Counted from the first letter of the stretch, positions 44,870 through 55,740 are shown. The stretch is DNA of 64,000 nt from Pseudolabrys sp. (GCA_030684935.1 JAUXXH010000052.1:62001-126000), one strand, 5' to 3'. Notes: a model not told the origin generated them from the sequence alone. Program-made: numbers and translations.

Positions 44870-45823
44870 ATGACCATCGCGCCCAAAAACTCATTCGTCC
44901 TCAGCCGTCGGCATTTGTTGGGGATCGAAGGGCTTACCCACGGCGATATCACCGGTCTCCTGGACCTCGGCGAGGAATTCGTCGAGTTGAACCGGCAGGT
45001 CGAGAAAAAACGCACCTCGCTGCGCGGCCGCACCCAGATCAATCTGTTCTTCGAAGTCTCGACCCGGACGCAAGCCTCGTTCGAACTCGCGGGCAAGCGG
45101 CTCGGCGCCGACGTTATGAACATGTCGGCTTCGTCGTCGTCGATGCGCAAGGGCGAGACGCTGGTCGACACCGCGATTACGCTCAACGCCATGCACCCCG
45201 ACATCATCGTGGTGCGCCACCACGCCTCCGGCGCGGTCGAATTGCTGGCCAGCAAGCTGGACTGCTCGGTGATTAACGCCGGTGACGGCGCCCACGAGCA
45301 CCCGACCCAGGCCCTGCTCGACGCGCTGACCATCCGCCGCAACAAAGGCCGCATCGAAGGCCTCACGGTCGCCATCTGCGGCGACATCCTGCATTCGCGG
45401 GTCGCCCGCTCCAACATCATCCTGCTCAACGCCATGGGCGCACGGGTGCGCGTGGTCGCCCCCGCCACCTTGCTGCCGCAAGGCATCGAACGCTTCGGCG
45501 TCGACGTCGCCAACGACATGCGCGAGGGCCTCAACGGCGCCGACATCGTCATGATGCTGCGGCTGCAGCGCGAGCGCATGAACGGCTCCTACGTGCCGTC
45601 GGTGTCGGAATATTTCCACTACTGGGGCCTCGACCAGAAGAAGCTCGCTTACGCCAAGCCGGACGCGCTGGTGATGCACCCGGGGCCGATGAACCGCGGC
45701 GTCGAGATCGACTCGATCGTCGCCGATGGCGCCCAGTCGCTGATCCGCGAACAGGTCGAAATGGGCGTCGCCATCCGCATGGCGGTGCTCGAGGCGCTGT
45801 CACGAAACCTGCCGAGCGCGTGA
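44870..45823 (+). CDS. pyrB: Aspartate carbamoyltransferase catalytic subunit
   Basis: Makes carbamoyl-aspartate from carbamoyl phosphate and aspartate, the second step of UMP synthesis. 317 residues from ATG 44870. The carbamoyl-phosphate motif [16 protein letters not shown] and the [12 protein letters not shown] motif are intact, as is the aspartate-loop [16 protein letters not shown]. It overlaps the next gene by GTGA. No pyrI regulatory gene is present; pairing with a DHOase-like protein is the alternative arrangement. Confidence 0.95.
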   Translation: MTIAPKNSFVLSRRHLLGIEGLTHGDITGLLDLGEEFVELNRQVEKKRTSLRGRTQINLFFEVSTRTQASFELAGKRLGADVMNMSASSSSMRKGETLVDTAITLNAMHPDIIVVRHHASGAVELLASKLDCSVINAGDGAHEHPTQALLDALTIRRNKGRIEGLTVAICGDILHSRVARSNIILLNAMGARVRVVAPATLLPQGIERFGVDVANDMREGLNGADIVMMLRLQRERMNGSYVPSVSEYFHYWGLDQKKLAYAKPDALVMHPGPMNRGVEIDSIVADGAQSLIREQVEMGVAIRMAVLEALSRNLPSA

Positions 45824-47130
45824 AACAGATGCTGTCAGACCGCCGCCCGATCCTGCTCGCCAATGCCCGGATCATCGATCCGTCGCGCGATCTCGATATC
45901 GTCGGCGACCTGTTGATCGCCGACGGCATGATCCGCGAAGCCCGCAAGGGCATCGGTGCCGCCGGCGTGCCGGAAGGCACCGAGACGGTCGACTGCCGCG
46001 GCAAGGTCGTCGCACCCGGCCTGATCGACATGCGCGCCTTTGTCGGCGAGCCCGGCGCCGGCCACCGCGAGTCCTTTGCGTCCGCCAGCCAGGCCGCCGC
46101 CGCCGGCGGCGTCACCACCATCATCTGCCAGCCCGACACCTCGCCGGTGATCGACGATCCGGCGACAGTCGACTTCGTGCTGCGCCGCGCCCGCGACACC
46201 GCCATCGTCCATGTGCAGCCGATGGCGGCGCTGACCAAAGGCCTGAACGGCAAGGAAATGACCGAGATCGGCCTGCTCAAGGCGGCCGGCGCGGTCGCCT
46301 TCACCGACGGCGCCCGCAGCGTCACCAACGCGCAGGTTTTGCGCCGGGCGCTGACCTATGCGCGCGAGTTCGATGCGCTGATCGTGCATCACACCGAGGA
46401 TCCAGACCTCACCGGCGACGGGGTGATGAACGAAGGCGAATTCGCCGCGCGGCTCGGGCTGCTCGGCGTGCCGCGCGCCGCTGAAACGGTGATGCTGGAA
46501 CGCGACATTCGTCTGGTGGCGCTGACCGGCGGCCGCTATCACGCCGCCTCGGTCACCTGCGCGGAGTCGCTCGAGGTGCTGCGCCGGGCCAAGGACGCCG
46601 GCCTCAACGTCACCGCCTCGGCCTCGATCAATCACCTGACGCTGAACGAAAACGACATCGGCTCCTACCGCACCTTCTTCAAGGTGTCGCCGCCACTGCG
46701 CGCCGAAGACGACCGCAAGGCGCTTGTCGCCGCTGTCGGGACCGGCCTGATCGACGTGGCGATGTCGGACCACAATCCCCAGGACGTCGAGACCAAGCGC
46801 CTGCCCTTCGCGGAAGCGGCCGCCGGCGCCATTGGGCTCGAAACCATGCTGACCGCCGGCCTGCGGCTGGTGCACAATGAAGAGCTGGCGCTGATGGCTC
46901 TGTTGCGGGCGATGTCGACGCGCCCGGCCGAACTGCTCGGCATCCCCGGCGGATCGCTGCGCAGCGGCGCACCGGCCGACGTGATCGTGGTCGACATGGA
47001 CGCGCCCTGGATTATCGATCCGAACGAACTCAAATCGAAGTGCAAGAACACGCCGTTCGACGAGGCGCGCATGACCGGTCGCGTCGTGCGCACCATCGTC
47101 GGCGGCCGCACCGTGTACGAATTCGCATGA
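45820..47130 (+). CDS. Dihydroorotase homologue lacking metal ligands (pseudo-dihydroorotase, PyrC')
   Basis: 436 residues from GTG 45820, overlapping the pyrB stop by GTGA. The fold is a clear type I dihydroorotase: [51 protein letters not shown] and MSDHNPQD. However, the metal-binding HxH after GLID is R72-A73-F74, and the later His ligand of AHVST is replaced (AASVT, Ser244). One His (HTEDP) and the Asp of SDHNP remain. It therefore probably does not catalyse the reaction but structurally supports PyrB, as reported for inactive DHOase homologues paired with ATCase in Pseudomonas. A functional pyrC should lie elsewhere. Its stop overlaps plsY by ATGA. Confidence 0.9.
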   Translation: MKQMLSDRRPILLANARIIDPSRDLDIVGDLLIADGMIREARKGIGAAGVPEGTETVDCRGKVVAPGLIDMRAFVGEPGAGHRESFASASQAAAAGGVTTIICQPDTSPVIDDPATVDFVLRRARDTAIVHVQPMAALTKGLNGKEMTEIGLLKAAGAVAFTDGARSVTNAQVLRRALTYAREFDALIVHHTEDPDLTGDGVMNEGEFAARLGLLGVPRAAETVMLERDIRLVALTGGRYHAASVTCAESLEVLRRAKDAGLNVTASASINHLTLNENDIGSYRTFFKVSPPLRAEDDRKALVAAVGTGLIDVAMSDHNPQDVETKRLPFAEAAAGAIGLETMLTAGLRLVHNEELALMALLRAMSTRPAELLGIPGGSLRSGAPADVIVVDMDAPWIIDPNELKSKCKNTPFDEARMTGRVVRTIVGGRTVYEFA

Positions 47131-47711
47131 CCCTCGCGATCTTTTTCGCTGTCGGCTATGTGCTCGGATCGATTCCGTTCGGTCTGCTGCTGACGCGCGC
47201 CGCCGGCGGGCCGGACGTGCGCACCATCGGCTCCGGCAATATCGGCGCCACCAATGTGCTGCGCACCGGGCGCAAGGGCCTGGCGGCGACCACGCTGATC
47301 TGCGACATGCTCAAGGGCACCGTCGCCGTCATGCTGGCCGAGTTTTTCGGCGGTTACGACGCGGCGCTGGTCGCCGGCCTCGGCGCCTTCCTCGGCCATC
47401 TGTTTCCGGTCTGGCTGAAGTTCAAAGGCGGCAAGGGTGTCGCCACCTATATCGGCGTGGCGCTGGCGCTGGCGTGGCCGGTGGCGCTGATCTTCGGTGC
47501 CATCTGGGGCGCGGTCGCCGCCATATTCAAGTATTCGTCGCTGGCGGCGCTGGTCGCCACCGCGTTGACGCCGCTGACGCTGTGGCTGCTGGGACAGCCG
47601 GCTGCCGCCGTGCTGTTCGTGCCGATGACGGCGCTGCTATGGATCATGCACCGCGCCAACATCGCCCGGCTGCTGAAGGGTACCGAAGGCCGCATCGGCG
47701 CCAAGACCTAA
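47127..47711 (+). CDS. plsY: Glycerol-3-phosphate acyltransferase PlsY
   Basis: Inner-membrane enzyme that acylates glycerol-3-phosphate from acyl-phosphate, first step of phospholipid synthesis. 194 residues, ATG 47127 overlapping the previous stop. The three family motifs are visible: GSIPFG near residue 14, [17 protein letters not shown] near 35-51 and [18 protein letters not shown] near 90-107. Five spans. The frame also stays open upstream to 47040 but only inside the pyrC homologue. Confidence 0.95.
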   Translation: MTLAIFFAVGYVLGSIPFGLLLTRAAGGPDVRTIGSGNIGATNVLRTGRKGLAATTLICDMLKGTVAVMLAEFFGGYDAALVAGLGAFLGHLFPVWLKFKGGKGVATYIGVALALAWPVALIFGAIWGAVAAIFKYSSLAALVATALTPLTLWLLGQPAAAVLFVPMTALLWIMHRANIARLLKGTEGRIGAKT

Positions 47712-47774
47712 CCTCCGGTTGCATTAAGACGATCCCGGTTGTAGCCTGCCGCGCCATCATCGCGCGGGGGGCTC

Positions 47775-48884
47775 GTGGGGGACGGCGTCAGGTTGAGCGA
47801 TGACCAGCGGCTCGACTGGCTGCGGCTGATCCGCAGCGACAATGTCGGCCCGCGGACGTTCCGCGACCTGGTCAATACCTTCGGCGGTGCCCGCGCGGCG
47901 CTGGCCGCTTTGCCCGGTCTCGCCCGCCGCGGCGGCGCCACCGGCACGCGCATCTGCTCGCAGGCCGAAGCGGAAGCCGAACTGAACGCGGCGCGGGCGC
48001 GCGGCATCGAGTTGATCGCGCTCGGTGAGCCGGATTATCCGCCGCGGCTGCAGGCGACCTACGACCCGCCGCCGCTGCTGGCCACGCGCGGCCATCGCGC
48101 CATCCTGACAAGGCCGCTGGTTGCCATTGTCGGCTCGCGCAATGCCTCGGCAGCGGGCGTCAAATTCGCCGAACGGCTGGCGCGCGAACTGGGCGACGCC
48201 GGCTTCGGCATTGTCTCCGGCCTGGCGCGCGGCATCGACGCCGGTGCGCATCGCGCCAGCCTGGCGAGCGGCACCATCGCCGTGTTGGCCGGAGGCCATG
48301 CGCACATCTATCCGGCCGAACACGTCGAACTGCTGGAGCAGATCGTCGGCGACGGCGCCGGCGTGTCCGAGATGCCGTTGAACTGGGAGCCGCGCGCCCG
48401 CGATTTCCCCCGCCGCAACCGGCTGATCTCCGGCCTGTCGATCGGCGTCGTCATTGTCGAGGCGGCGCGCCGCTCCGGCTCGCTGATCACCGCACGGATG
48501 GCCGGCGAGCAGGGCCGCGAAGTTTTTGCGGTGCCCGGATCGCCGCTCGATCCCCGTGCGGAAGGTACCAATGGATTGCTCAAGCAAGGCGCCACGCTGG
48601 TCACCGAAGCCGCCGACGTCATCGCAGTGCTGGAGCCAATCCTCGGCCGGGAGAAATACCGGCCGGTGGAAGAGCCGGAGCCCGACACAGGCCCGGCCGA
48701 TCGCGAACCAGGCGAGGACGAGCGCAGCCGCATCGTCAGCCTGCTCGGCCCCTCGCCGGTGTCGATCGACGACCTGGTGCGGCTGTCGCGCGCCTCGCCG
48801 GCGGTCGTGCGCACCGTGCTGCTGGAACTGGAACTGGCCGGACGGATCGAGCGACATGGCGGCGCATTGGTGTCGCTGCTGTAA
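47775..48884 (+). CDS. dprA: DNA-processing protein DprA
   Basis: Binds incoming single-stranded DNA and loads RecA during natural transformation; widely conserved even in bacteria not known to be competent. 369 residues from GTG 47775. There is a short N-terminal SAM-like part, a Rossmann domain ([79 protein letters not shown]) and a C-terminal winged-helix domain (about 305-369). It lies 63 nt after plsY. Confidence 0.93.
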   Translation: MGDGVRLSDDQRLDWLRLIRSDNVGPRTFRDLVNTFGGARAALAALPGLARRGGATGTRICSQAEAEAELNAARARGIELIALGEPDYPPRLQATYDPPPLLATRGHRAILTRPLVAIVGSRNASAAGVKFAERLARELGDAGFGIVSGLARGIDAGAHRASLASGTIAVLAGGHAHIYPAEHVELLEQIVGDGAGVSEMPLNWEPRARDFPRRNRLISGLSIGVVIVEAARRSGSLITARMAGEQGREVFAVPGSPLDPRAEGTNGLLKQGATLVTEAADVIAVLEPILGREKYRPVEEPEPDTGPADREPGEDERSRIVSLLGPSPVSIDDLVRLSRASPAVVRTVLLELELAGRIERHGGALVSLL

Positions 48885-48921
48885 CATGCGATAGCAATCC
48901 GAAGCATCGGGGATTCGCCGC

Positions 48922-50106
48922 ATGACGATGACCAGACTAGCCGCCCTCACCCTTGCTCTCTTCTTTCTCTGCACGCCCGCGCACGCGCAGGAGCAATCCT
49001 TCGCCGTCTTCGTCAAGGAACTGTGGCCGGACGCGCAAGCCAAGGGCATCAGCCGCGCCAATTTCGATCTCGCCATGAACGGTGTGACGCCGGATCAGCG
49101 CGTCATCGCCGCCACCAAGCGGCAACCGGAATACGGCAAGCCGGTCGGCGAATACATCAACGCCCTCGCCTCGCCGCGGCGCGTCACAAGCGGACTGCAG
49201 AAGCACAAGGAATGGAGCCGCACGCTCGATGCGCTGGAAAAGAAATTCGGCGTCGAACGCTGGGTGCTGCTGGCGCTGTGGGGCATGGAGACCGACTTCG
49301 GTGCGGCCAAGGACAAATGGGACGTGTTCCGTTCGCTGTCGACGCTGGCTTTCGTCGGGTATCGCCATCCGTTCTTCCGCAATGAACTGATCACCGCGAT
49401 GCAGATCATGCAGGATGGCCACGTGCCGCGCGCCGAGATGGTCAGTTCATGGGCCGGCGCCATGGGCCAGGGCCAGTTCATGCCGTCGAGCTTCGTCAAA
49501 TATGCGATCGACTTCTCCGGCGACGGCCGCCCGGACATCTGGAACAACGTGCCGGACGCGCTCGGCTCGATGGCCAATTACCTGCAGAAATTCAAATGGC
49601 AAACCGGCCTGCCGTGGGGCTTCGAGGTCACAGTGCCGAAAGGCTTCGACATGATGACAAGCCGCGGCAGCTTCGCCGAATGGCAGAAGCGCGGCGTACG
49701 CCGCGCCGACGGCAAGGCGTTCCCGGCGTCCGCCAGCGGCATTTTGTTTTTTCCGAGCGGCGCCGCCGGGCCGGCTTTCCTGGTCACGGAAAATTTCGAC
49801 GTGCTCAAGGCCTATAACAACTCCGACGCCTATGCGATCGCGGTCGGCCATCTCGCCGACCGCATGAACGGCGGCGGCCCGATCAAGGCGGTATGGCCGA
49901 AGGACGACCGGCCGCTGCCGCGCGACCTGCGGGTCGCCTTGCAGAAGAAACTGGCGTCGCTCGGCTACAAGGTGAACAACTTCGACGCTCACGTCGATTT
50001 CGATCTGCGCGACAACATTCGCGCCGAGCAGAAGAAATTCGGCATGGTGCCGGACGGCAATCCGACCGTGGCGTTTCTGGAGCGATTGGGCGTCAACGTC
50101 AGATAA
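48922..50106 (+). CDS. Lytic murein transglycosylase (MltB/SLT_2 type with peptidoglycan-binding domain)
   Basis: Periplasmic enzyme that cleaves peptidoglycan with 1,6-anhydro product formation. 394 residues. The signal peptide is MTMTRLAALTLALFFLCTPA (cleavage after HAQ); there is a Cys at residue 17 but no lipobox in position, so it is likely soluble. The catalytic Glu sits in ALWGMETDFG; also GAMGQGQFMPSSFVKYAIDFSGDG and DALGSMANYLQKFKW. The C-terminal PG_binding_1 domain spans about 335-394. Confidence 0.92.
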   Translation: MTMTRLAALTLALFFLCTPAHAQEQSFAVFVKELWPDAQAKGISRANFDLAMNGVTPDQRVIAATKRQPEYGKPVGEYINALASPRRVTSGLQKHKEWSRTLDALEKKFGVERWVLLALWGMETDFGAAKDKWDVFRSLSTLAFVGYRHPFFRNELITAMQIMQDGHVPRAEMVSSWAGAMGQGQFMPSSFVKYAIDFSGDGRPDIWNNVPDALGSMANYLQKFKWQTGLPWGFEVTVPKGFDMMTSRGSFAEWQKRGVRRADGKAFPASASGILFFPSGAAGPAFLVTENFDVLKAYNNSDAYAIAVGHLADRMNGGGPIKAVWPKDDRPLPRDLRVALQKKLASLGYKVNNFDAHVDFDLRDNIRAEQKKFGMVPDGNPTVAFLERLGVNVR

Positions 50107-50373
50107 CTACCGCCGGCCGTCGCCGGTGTGGCGCATGAGGCTCTCCGCCTCGAGCCGCACCATTTCCAGCAGGTAACCAAGGGTGTCGAGACCGGACTTG
50201 CGCGCCATCGACGCCAGATCGTTCGACATGGTGGCGACGTAACTTGCTACCGCCGTGCTGGTAGCAGGATGCATGGGCTCGCTCGGGTCGGTCGTCGGAG
50301 TGTCGCCACGGTGCGACTGTCCGGATGTGCTGACTTCGCGGCCGCCGGCGCAGATATTCGATGCATCAGCCAT
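50107..50373 (-). CDS. Hypothetical protein, 88 residues
   Basis: The N-terminal 35 residues are polar (Ser/Thr/Gly/His); residues about 38-80 are predicted helical (STAVASYVATMSNDLASMARKSGLDTLGYLLEMVRLEAESL). The helical part resembles small conserved hypotheticals of Bradyrhizobium-type genomes, which supports coding. No domain is recognised. Its stop abuts the transglycosylase stop. The ribosome site is weak. Confidence 0.6.
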   Translation of the reverse strand: MADASNICAGGREVSTSGQSHRGDTPTTDPSEPMHPATSTAVASYVATMSNDLASMARKSGLDTLGYLLEMVRLEAESLMRHTGDGRR

Positions 50374-50584
50374 TCTATCGTTTTTATTGCACTGTTGTCA
50401 TAATGCTCCTTTTGGTTGCATCCATGCGTAACGCTGCAAACCCTTTGGGATTTCAATGGGTTTGGGGGTCCGGAACGACCCTGATTTGACACCACGGGTC
50501 GCCTTCCCCATGTTCCGGCCGAACCCGGCGGCCGATTCAGCGCTCTCAGAAGCCTGAAATCGGCTGGTAACGTATTGGATTCAA

Positions 50585-53350
50585 ATGAAAGTTGTCGTTG
50601 TCGAGTCGCCCTCCAAGGCGAAGACGATCAATAAGTATCTGGGCCCTGGCTACGAGGTTCTGGCCTCCTTTGGCCATATCCGCGACCTGCCGGCCAAGGA
50701 CGGCTCGGTCGATCCGGACGCCAATTTCAAGATGCTCTGGGAGATCGACCCCCAGTCGCAGAAGCGCGTCAACGACATCGCCCACGCCCTGAAGGGCGCC
50801 GACACCCTCATTCTGGCGACCGACCCGGATCGCGAAGGCGAGGCCATTTCCTGGCACGTGCTGGAAGCGCTGAACGAGAAGAAGGCGCTGAAGGGCCAGG
50901 CGATCGAGCGCGTCGTGTTCAACGCCATCACCAAGCAGTCCGTCACCGAGGCGATGAAGCATCCGCGCGCCATCGACGGCGCGCTGGTCGATGCCTATCT
51001 GGCGCGCCGCGCGCTCGACTATCTGGTGGGCTTTACGCTGTCCCCCGTGCTGTGGCGCAAACTGCCGGGCGCCCGCTCGGCCGGCCGCGTGCAGTCGGTC
51101 GCGCTGCGGCTGGTCTGCGACCGCGAACTCGACATCGAGAAGTTCATCGCCAAGGAATACTGGTCGATCGTCGCCAAGCTGGCGACGCCGCGCGGCGACG
51201 CCTTCGAGGCGCGCCTGGTCGCGGCCGACGGGCAGAAGCTGCAGCGGCTCGACATCGGCACCGGCGTTCAGGCCCACGACCTGAAGGATGCGCTGGAAGG
51301 CGCGACCTTCACCGTGACGTCGGTGGAAGCCAAGCCAGCCCGGCGCAATCCGCCGCCGCCCTTCACCACCTCGACCATGCAGCAGGAAGCGAGCCGCAAG
51401 CTCGGCTTCGCCCCGGCGATCACCATGCGGCTGGCGCAGCGGCTCTACGAAGGCGTCGAGATCGGCGGCGAGACCACCGGCCTCATCACCTATATGCGAA
51501 CCGACGGCATCGACATGGCGCCGGAGGCGATCGGCGACATCCGCGCCATGATCGGCAAGAACTACGGCAAGGAATACGTGCCGGGCTCGCCGCGCACCTA
51601 CCAGAACAAGTCTAAGAATGCGCAGGAAGCGCATGAAGCGGTACGCCCGACCGGCGCCGCGCGTACCCCCGAGCAGGTCGCCAAATATGTCGACCGCGAC
51701 CAGGCGCGGCTCTACGAACTGATCTGGAATCGCGCCGTCGCGAGCCAGATGGAATCGGCCGAGCTCGAGCGCACCACCGTCGATATTCTTGCCAAAAACG
51801 GCGCCCGCAACATCGAGCTGCGCGCCAGCGGTCAGGTGGTGAAGTTCGACGGCTTCCTCACGCTCTATCAGGAAGGCCAGGACGAAACGTCGGAAGACGA
51901 CGAGTCGCGCCGCCTCCCGGCGATGTCGGAAGCCGAGCGGCTGGAGAAGCAGTCGATCGAAGCCGCGCAGCATTTCACCGAGCCGCCGCCGCGCTTTTCG
52001 GAAGCCGCGCTGGTCAAGCGCATGGAAGAACTCGGCATTGGCCGGCCGTCGACCTATGCGTCGATCCTGCAGGTGCTGCAGGACCGCGGCTATGTCCGCA
52101 TCGACAAGAAGCGGCTGATCCCCGAGGACAAGGGCCGGGTCGTGGTCGGCTTCCTGGAGAGCTTCTTCCAGCGCTACGTCGAATACGACTTCACCGCCAA
52201 TCTCGAAGAGCAACTCGACCGCATTTCCAACAATGAGCTCGACTGGAAGAAGGTCCTGCAAGACTTCTGGGTCGACTTCATCGGCGCGGTCAACGAGATC
52301 AAGGAAGTGCGCATCACGCAGGTGCTCGATGCGCTCAACGATCTCTTGGGACCGCACATCTTTCCGGCGCGCGAGGACGGCGGCGACGTGCGCCAGTGCC
52401 CGACCTGCGGCACCGGTCAGTTGTCGCTGAAGGTCGGCCGCTTCGGCGCCTTCATCGGCTGCTCGAATTATCCGGAATGCCGCTACACAAGGCAGATGAC
52501 GCCCGGCGCCGGCGGCCAGCAGACGACCAAGGTGCTCGGCATCGACCCGGAGACCAACCTGGAAGTCAGCCTGCGCGGCGGCCGGTTCGGCACCTATCTG
52601 CAACTCGGCGAACAATTGCCGGCGGAAAAGCGGCCCAAGGGCTCCAAGGGTCCGAAACCGCCGCCGCCGGAGAAGCCGAAACGCGCCAGCCTGCCGAAAG
52701 GCGTCGAGCCTGACGAGATCGATCTCGAGAAGGCGCTGGCGCTGCTGTCGCTGCCGCGCCAGGTCGGGCTGTCGCCGGAAGACGGTGAGCCGATCTTGGC
52801 GGGCGTCGGCCGCTTCGGGCCCTACGTCAAACATGGCAAGGTCTTTGCGAGCCTCGAAGCCGACGACGATGTGCTCACCGTCGGCCTCAATCGCGCGGTT
52901 CACTTGATCGCCGACAAGATCGCCAACCCGAAAAAAGGTCGCCGCTTCGGTGCCGACCCGGGAAAATCGCTCGGCGACCATCCCGACAAAGGCGGCCCGA
53001 TCGTGGTCAAGAACGGCCGTTTCGGCGCCTATGCCAGCCACAACGGCGTCAACGCCACGCTGCCGTCCGACAAGACGCCGGAGACCATCACGCTCGACGA
53101 GGCCATCGTCCTGCTCGACGCCCGCGCCGCCCAGGTCGGCACCGGCAAGCGCAAAGGCGGCAAAAAAGCTGCGGCCAAGCCAGCGGCGAAGGCTGCCGCC
53201 AAGTCGGCGCCCAAGGCCGAAGCCGACGGCCCGCCCAAGCCGCGCCGCGCCGCGCCGCGCAAAGCGGCGGCTGGGGCCGCCAAGACGCCGGCGGGCAAGC
53301 CAAAGAAAGCCGCCAAGGCCAAGCCGGCCCGCACCAAGGCCGCGGAATAG
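50585..53350 (+). CDS. topA: DNA topoisomerase I
   Basis: Type IA enzyme relaxing negative supercoils. 921 residues. TOPRIM domain first (MKVVVVESPSKAKTINKYLG, DPDREGEAISWH), active-site Tyr303 in GLITYMRTDG, then one complete C4 zinc finger (CPTCGTG...GCSNYPEC near 605-635). Three alphaproteobacterial repeats follow (GRFGTYLQLG, GRFGPYVKHG, GRFGAYASHN). The last ~70 residues are a Lys/Ala/Pro-rich tail likely to bind DNA. The region upstream (50374-50584) holds no gene. Confidence 0.96.
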   Translation: MKVVVVESPSKAKTINKYLGPGYEVLASFGHIRDLPAKDGSVDPDANFKMLWEIDPQSQKRVNDIAHALKGADTLILATDPDREGEAISWHVLEALNEKKALKGQAIERVVFNAITKQSVTEAMKHPRAIDGALVDAYLARRALDYLVGFTLSPVLWRKLPGARSAGRVQSVALRLVCDRELDIEKFIAKEYWSIVAKLATPRGDAFEARLVAADGQKLQRLDIGTGVQAHDLKDALEGATFTVTSVEAKPARRNPPPPFTTSTMQQEASRKLGFAPAITMRLAQRLYEGVEIGGETTGLITYMRTDGIDMAPEAIGDIRAMIGKNYGKEYVPGSPRTYQNKSKNAQEAHEAVRPTGAARTPEQVAKYVDRDQARLYELIWNRAVASQMESAELERTTVDILAKNGARNIELRASGQVVKFDGFLTLYQEGQDETSEDDESRRLPAMSEAERLEKQSIEAAQHFTEPPPRFSEAALVKRMEELGIGRPSTYASILQVLQDRGYVRIDKKRLIPEDKGRVVVGFLESFFQRYVEYDFTANLEEQLDRISNNELDWKKVLQDFWVDFIGAVNEIKEVRITQVLDALNDLLGPHIFPAREDGGDVRQCPTCGTGQLSLKVGRFGAFIGCSNYPECRYTRQMTPGAGGQQTTKVLGIDPETNLEVSLRGGRFGTYLQLGEQLPAEKRPKGSKGPKPPPPEKPKRASLPKGVEPDEIDLEKALALLSLPRQVGLSPEDGEPILAGVGRFGPYVKHGKVFASLEADDDVLTVGLNRAVHLIADKIANPKKGRRFGADPGKSLGDHPDKGGPIVVKNGRFGAYASHNGVNATLPSDKTPETITLDEAIVLLDARAAQVGTGKRKGGKKAAAKPAAKAAAKSAPKAEADGPPKPRRAAPRKAAAGAAKTPAGKPKKAAKAKPARTKAAE

Positions 53351-53475
53351 TCTGTCGGCGCCACTTTCTGCAGGCCCGGCCCCTCGGCCGGGCGGCGGTC
53401 GCATGGCTGGCGAATACGGCGGCCAAGCACTACATTTGCGTTTGAAAGCGCCGATTTGGCGCGGGATTCCCTATT

Positions 53476-55740
53476 TTGAAAAAAACGCCCAAGGCCAAGC
53501 CCTCCCTTCCCTCCAAGGACGAAATCCTCGCGTTTATCGGCAAGCAGACCGGCAAGGTCGGCACCCGTGAGATTGCCCGCGCCTTCGGCCTTAAGAATTC
53601 CATGCGCGCGGAGCTCAAGCGCATATTGCGCGACCTCGCCGCCGACGGATCGGTCGAAAAGCGCCGCAAGAAACTGCACCAGGCCGGCACCCTGCCCGAC
53701 ACCGTGTTGGCAGACGTGGTATCGCGCGACCGGGACGGCGACCTGATCGCCATTCCCGACGAATGGGACACCGACGCCCACGGCCCCGCGCCGAAGATCC
53801 GCCTGCATGTGCCCCGCGCGACCCGGCCCGGCGACGCCGCCGGCATCGGCGATCGCGTCCTGCTGAACGTCGAGGAAACCAACGAGGACGGCGGCATCCG
53901 CCACCGCGGCCGCGTCATCAAGATCATCGACCATCCGAAGCGGCGCGTGCTCGGCATCTTCCGCGTCAACCCGAAGGGCGGCGGACGGCTGGAGCCGGTC
54001 GACAAGAAGATGCTCGGCAAGGAATTCGCCATTCCGGCCGGCGGCACCGACGACGCCAAGGACGGCGATCTGGTCGCGGTCGAAACCGGGCGGGCGCCGC
54101 GTTTCGGCCTGCCGACCGGCCGTGTCGTCGAAAAGCTCGGCTCGCTCGCCACCGAGCGCGCCATCAGCCTGATCGCCATTCACGCCCACACCATTCCGCA
54201 TGTTTTCCGCCGCGACACGCTGCTGGAAGCCGACGCCGCCAAACCGGCCACGCAGGCCGGTCGCGAAGACTGGCGCCGCCTCCCCCTCGTCACCATCGAT
54301 CCGCCCGACGCCAAGGATCACGACGACGCCGTTCATGCCGAGCCCGAGTCAGGCGGCGGCTTTGCCATTACCGTCGCCATCGCCGACGTCTCGCACTACG
54401 TCACGCCGGGTTCGGCGCTCGACCGCGAGGCGCTGGTGCGCGGCAACTCGGTCTATTTCCCCGACCGCGTCGTGCCGATGCTCCCCGAGCGCATTTCCAA
54501 TGATCTGTGCTCGCTGCGTCCGCTGGAAGACCGTGCGGCACTGGCGGTGCGCATGGTGATCGGCGCCGACGGCCGCAAGCGCTCGCACACCTTCCACCGC
54601 ATCATGATGAAATCGGCCGCCCGGCTGTCCTATCAGCAGGCCCAGGCCGCCATGGACGGCCGCACCGATGACGTGACCGGACCGCTGCTCGAGCCGATCC
54701 TGAAGCCGCTCTACGCTGCCTACGAGGCGCTGACGCGCGCCCGGGCCGAACGTCAGCCGCTGGATCTCGATCTGCCGGAACGCAAGATCCTGCTGAAGCC
54801 CGACGGCACGGTCGACCGCGTCATCGTGCCGGAGCGGCAGGACGCCAACAGACTGATCGAGGAGTTCATGATCCTCGCCAACGTCGCCGCTGCCGAGACG
54901 CTGGAAAAAGCCCGCGTGCCGCTGATCTACCGCGTCCACGACGAGCCTTCGATCGAGAAGGTCAACGCGCTGCGCGAATTCCTCGCCAGCCTCGACATTC
55001 CGCTGGCCAAATCCGGCGCGCTGCGCCCCGAGATTTTCAACCGGATCCTGTCGCAGATGAAGGGACGCGACAACGAGCAATTGGTCAACGAGGTGGTGCT
55101 GCGCAGCCAGGCGCAGGCCGAATATTCCGCCGACAATTACGGGCACTTCGGCCTGAACCTGCGCCGCTACGCGCATTTCACCTCGCCGATCCGCCGCTAC
55201 GCCGACCTCATCGTCCACCGCGGCCTGATCCGCGCGCTCAAGTTCGGCAGCGACGGCCTGCCCGAGACCTTCGACAATGCGGTGCTGGCCGAGATCGCGG
55301 CCGACATCTCCGCCACCGAGCGCCGCGCCATGCTGGCGGAACGCGAAACCAATGACCGGTTGATCGCGCACTTTCTCGCCGACCGGATAGGCGCCAGCTT
55401 TCAGGGCCGTGTCTCCGGCGTTCACAGGGCCGGCCTGTTCGTCAAACTTGCTGATACCGGCGCCGACGGCTTTGTGCCGGCGCGCACCATGGGCGACGAA
55501 TATTTCCGCTACGACGAGCCCGGCCGCGCCATGGTCGGCTCCCGTTCGGGCATGACATTCCGGCTCGGCGATACGGTGACGGTGAAACTTGTGGAGGCCG
55601 CCCCGGTTGCGGGCGCCCTGCGTTTTGAGCTTCTCTCCGAGGGGCGTATCAGCGCCGCACGGCAACGCCCGCACGGCGCGCGGCGGCCGAAAGACAGCAA
55701 ACCGGAACGGCACCGCCGGCAGCAACGGAAGAAACGATGA
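53476..55740 (+). CDS. rnr: Ribonuclease R
   Basis: 3'-5' exoribonuclease able to degrade structured RNA. 754 residues from TTG 53476 (MKKTPKAKPSLPSKDEILAFI), the only start placing the winged-helix domain at its normal position. The order is winged helix (about 15-65), cold-shock OB domains, RNB catalytic domain with IDPPDAKDHDDAVH (Asp cluster) and SNDLCSLRP, S1 domain near 640-720, and a basic tail (RRPKDSKPERHRRQQRKKR). Its stop overlaps the NUDIX start by ATGA. topA and rnr are separated by 125 nt. Confidence 0.95.
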   Translation: MKKTPKAKPSLPSKDEILAFIGKQTGKVGTREIARAFGLKNSMRAELKRILRDLAADGSVEKRRKKLHQAGTLPDTVLADVVSRDRDGDLIAIPDEWDTDAHGPAPKIRLHVPRATRPGDAAGIGDRVLLNVEETNEDGGIRHRGRVIKIIDHPKRRVLGIFRVNPKGGGRLEPVDKKMLGKEFAIPAGGTDDAKDGDLVAVETGRAPRFGLPTGRVVEKLGSLATERAISLIAIHAHTIPHVFRRDTLLEADAAKPATQAGREDWRRLPLVTIDPPDAKDHDDAVHAEPESGGGFAITVAIADVSHYVTPGSALDREALVRGNSVYFPDRVVPMLPERISNDLCSLRPLEDRAALAVRMVIGADGRKRSHTFHRIMMKSAARLSYQQAQAAMDGRTDDVTGPLLEPILKPLYAAYEALTRARAERQPLDLDLPERKILLKPDGTVDRVIVPERQDANRLIEEFMILANVAAAETLEKARVPLIYRVHDEPSIEKVNALREFLASLDIPLAKSGALRPEIFNRILSQMKGRDNEQLVNEVVLRSQAQAEYSADNYGHFGLNLRRYAHFTSPIRRYADLIVHRGLIRALKFGSDGLPETFDNAVLAEIAADISATERRAMLAERETNDRLIAHFLADRIGASFQGRVSGVHRAGLFVKLADTGADGFVPARTMGDEYFRYDEPGRAMVGSRSGMTFRLGDTVTVKLVEAAPVAGALRFELLSEGRISAARQRPHGARRPKDSKPERHRRQQRKKR

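Noticed and set aside
50438-50463. AAACCC...GGGTTT inverted repeat upstream of topA
   Set aside because: Only 6 bp with a 14-nt spacer and no U-run; within chance expectation.
50546-53404. 952-residue open frame antisense to topA
   Set aside because: Its composition is the Arg/Leu/Gly/His-rich pattern of antisense high-GC codons, it has no recognisable domain, and topA on the other strand is intact with all motifs.
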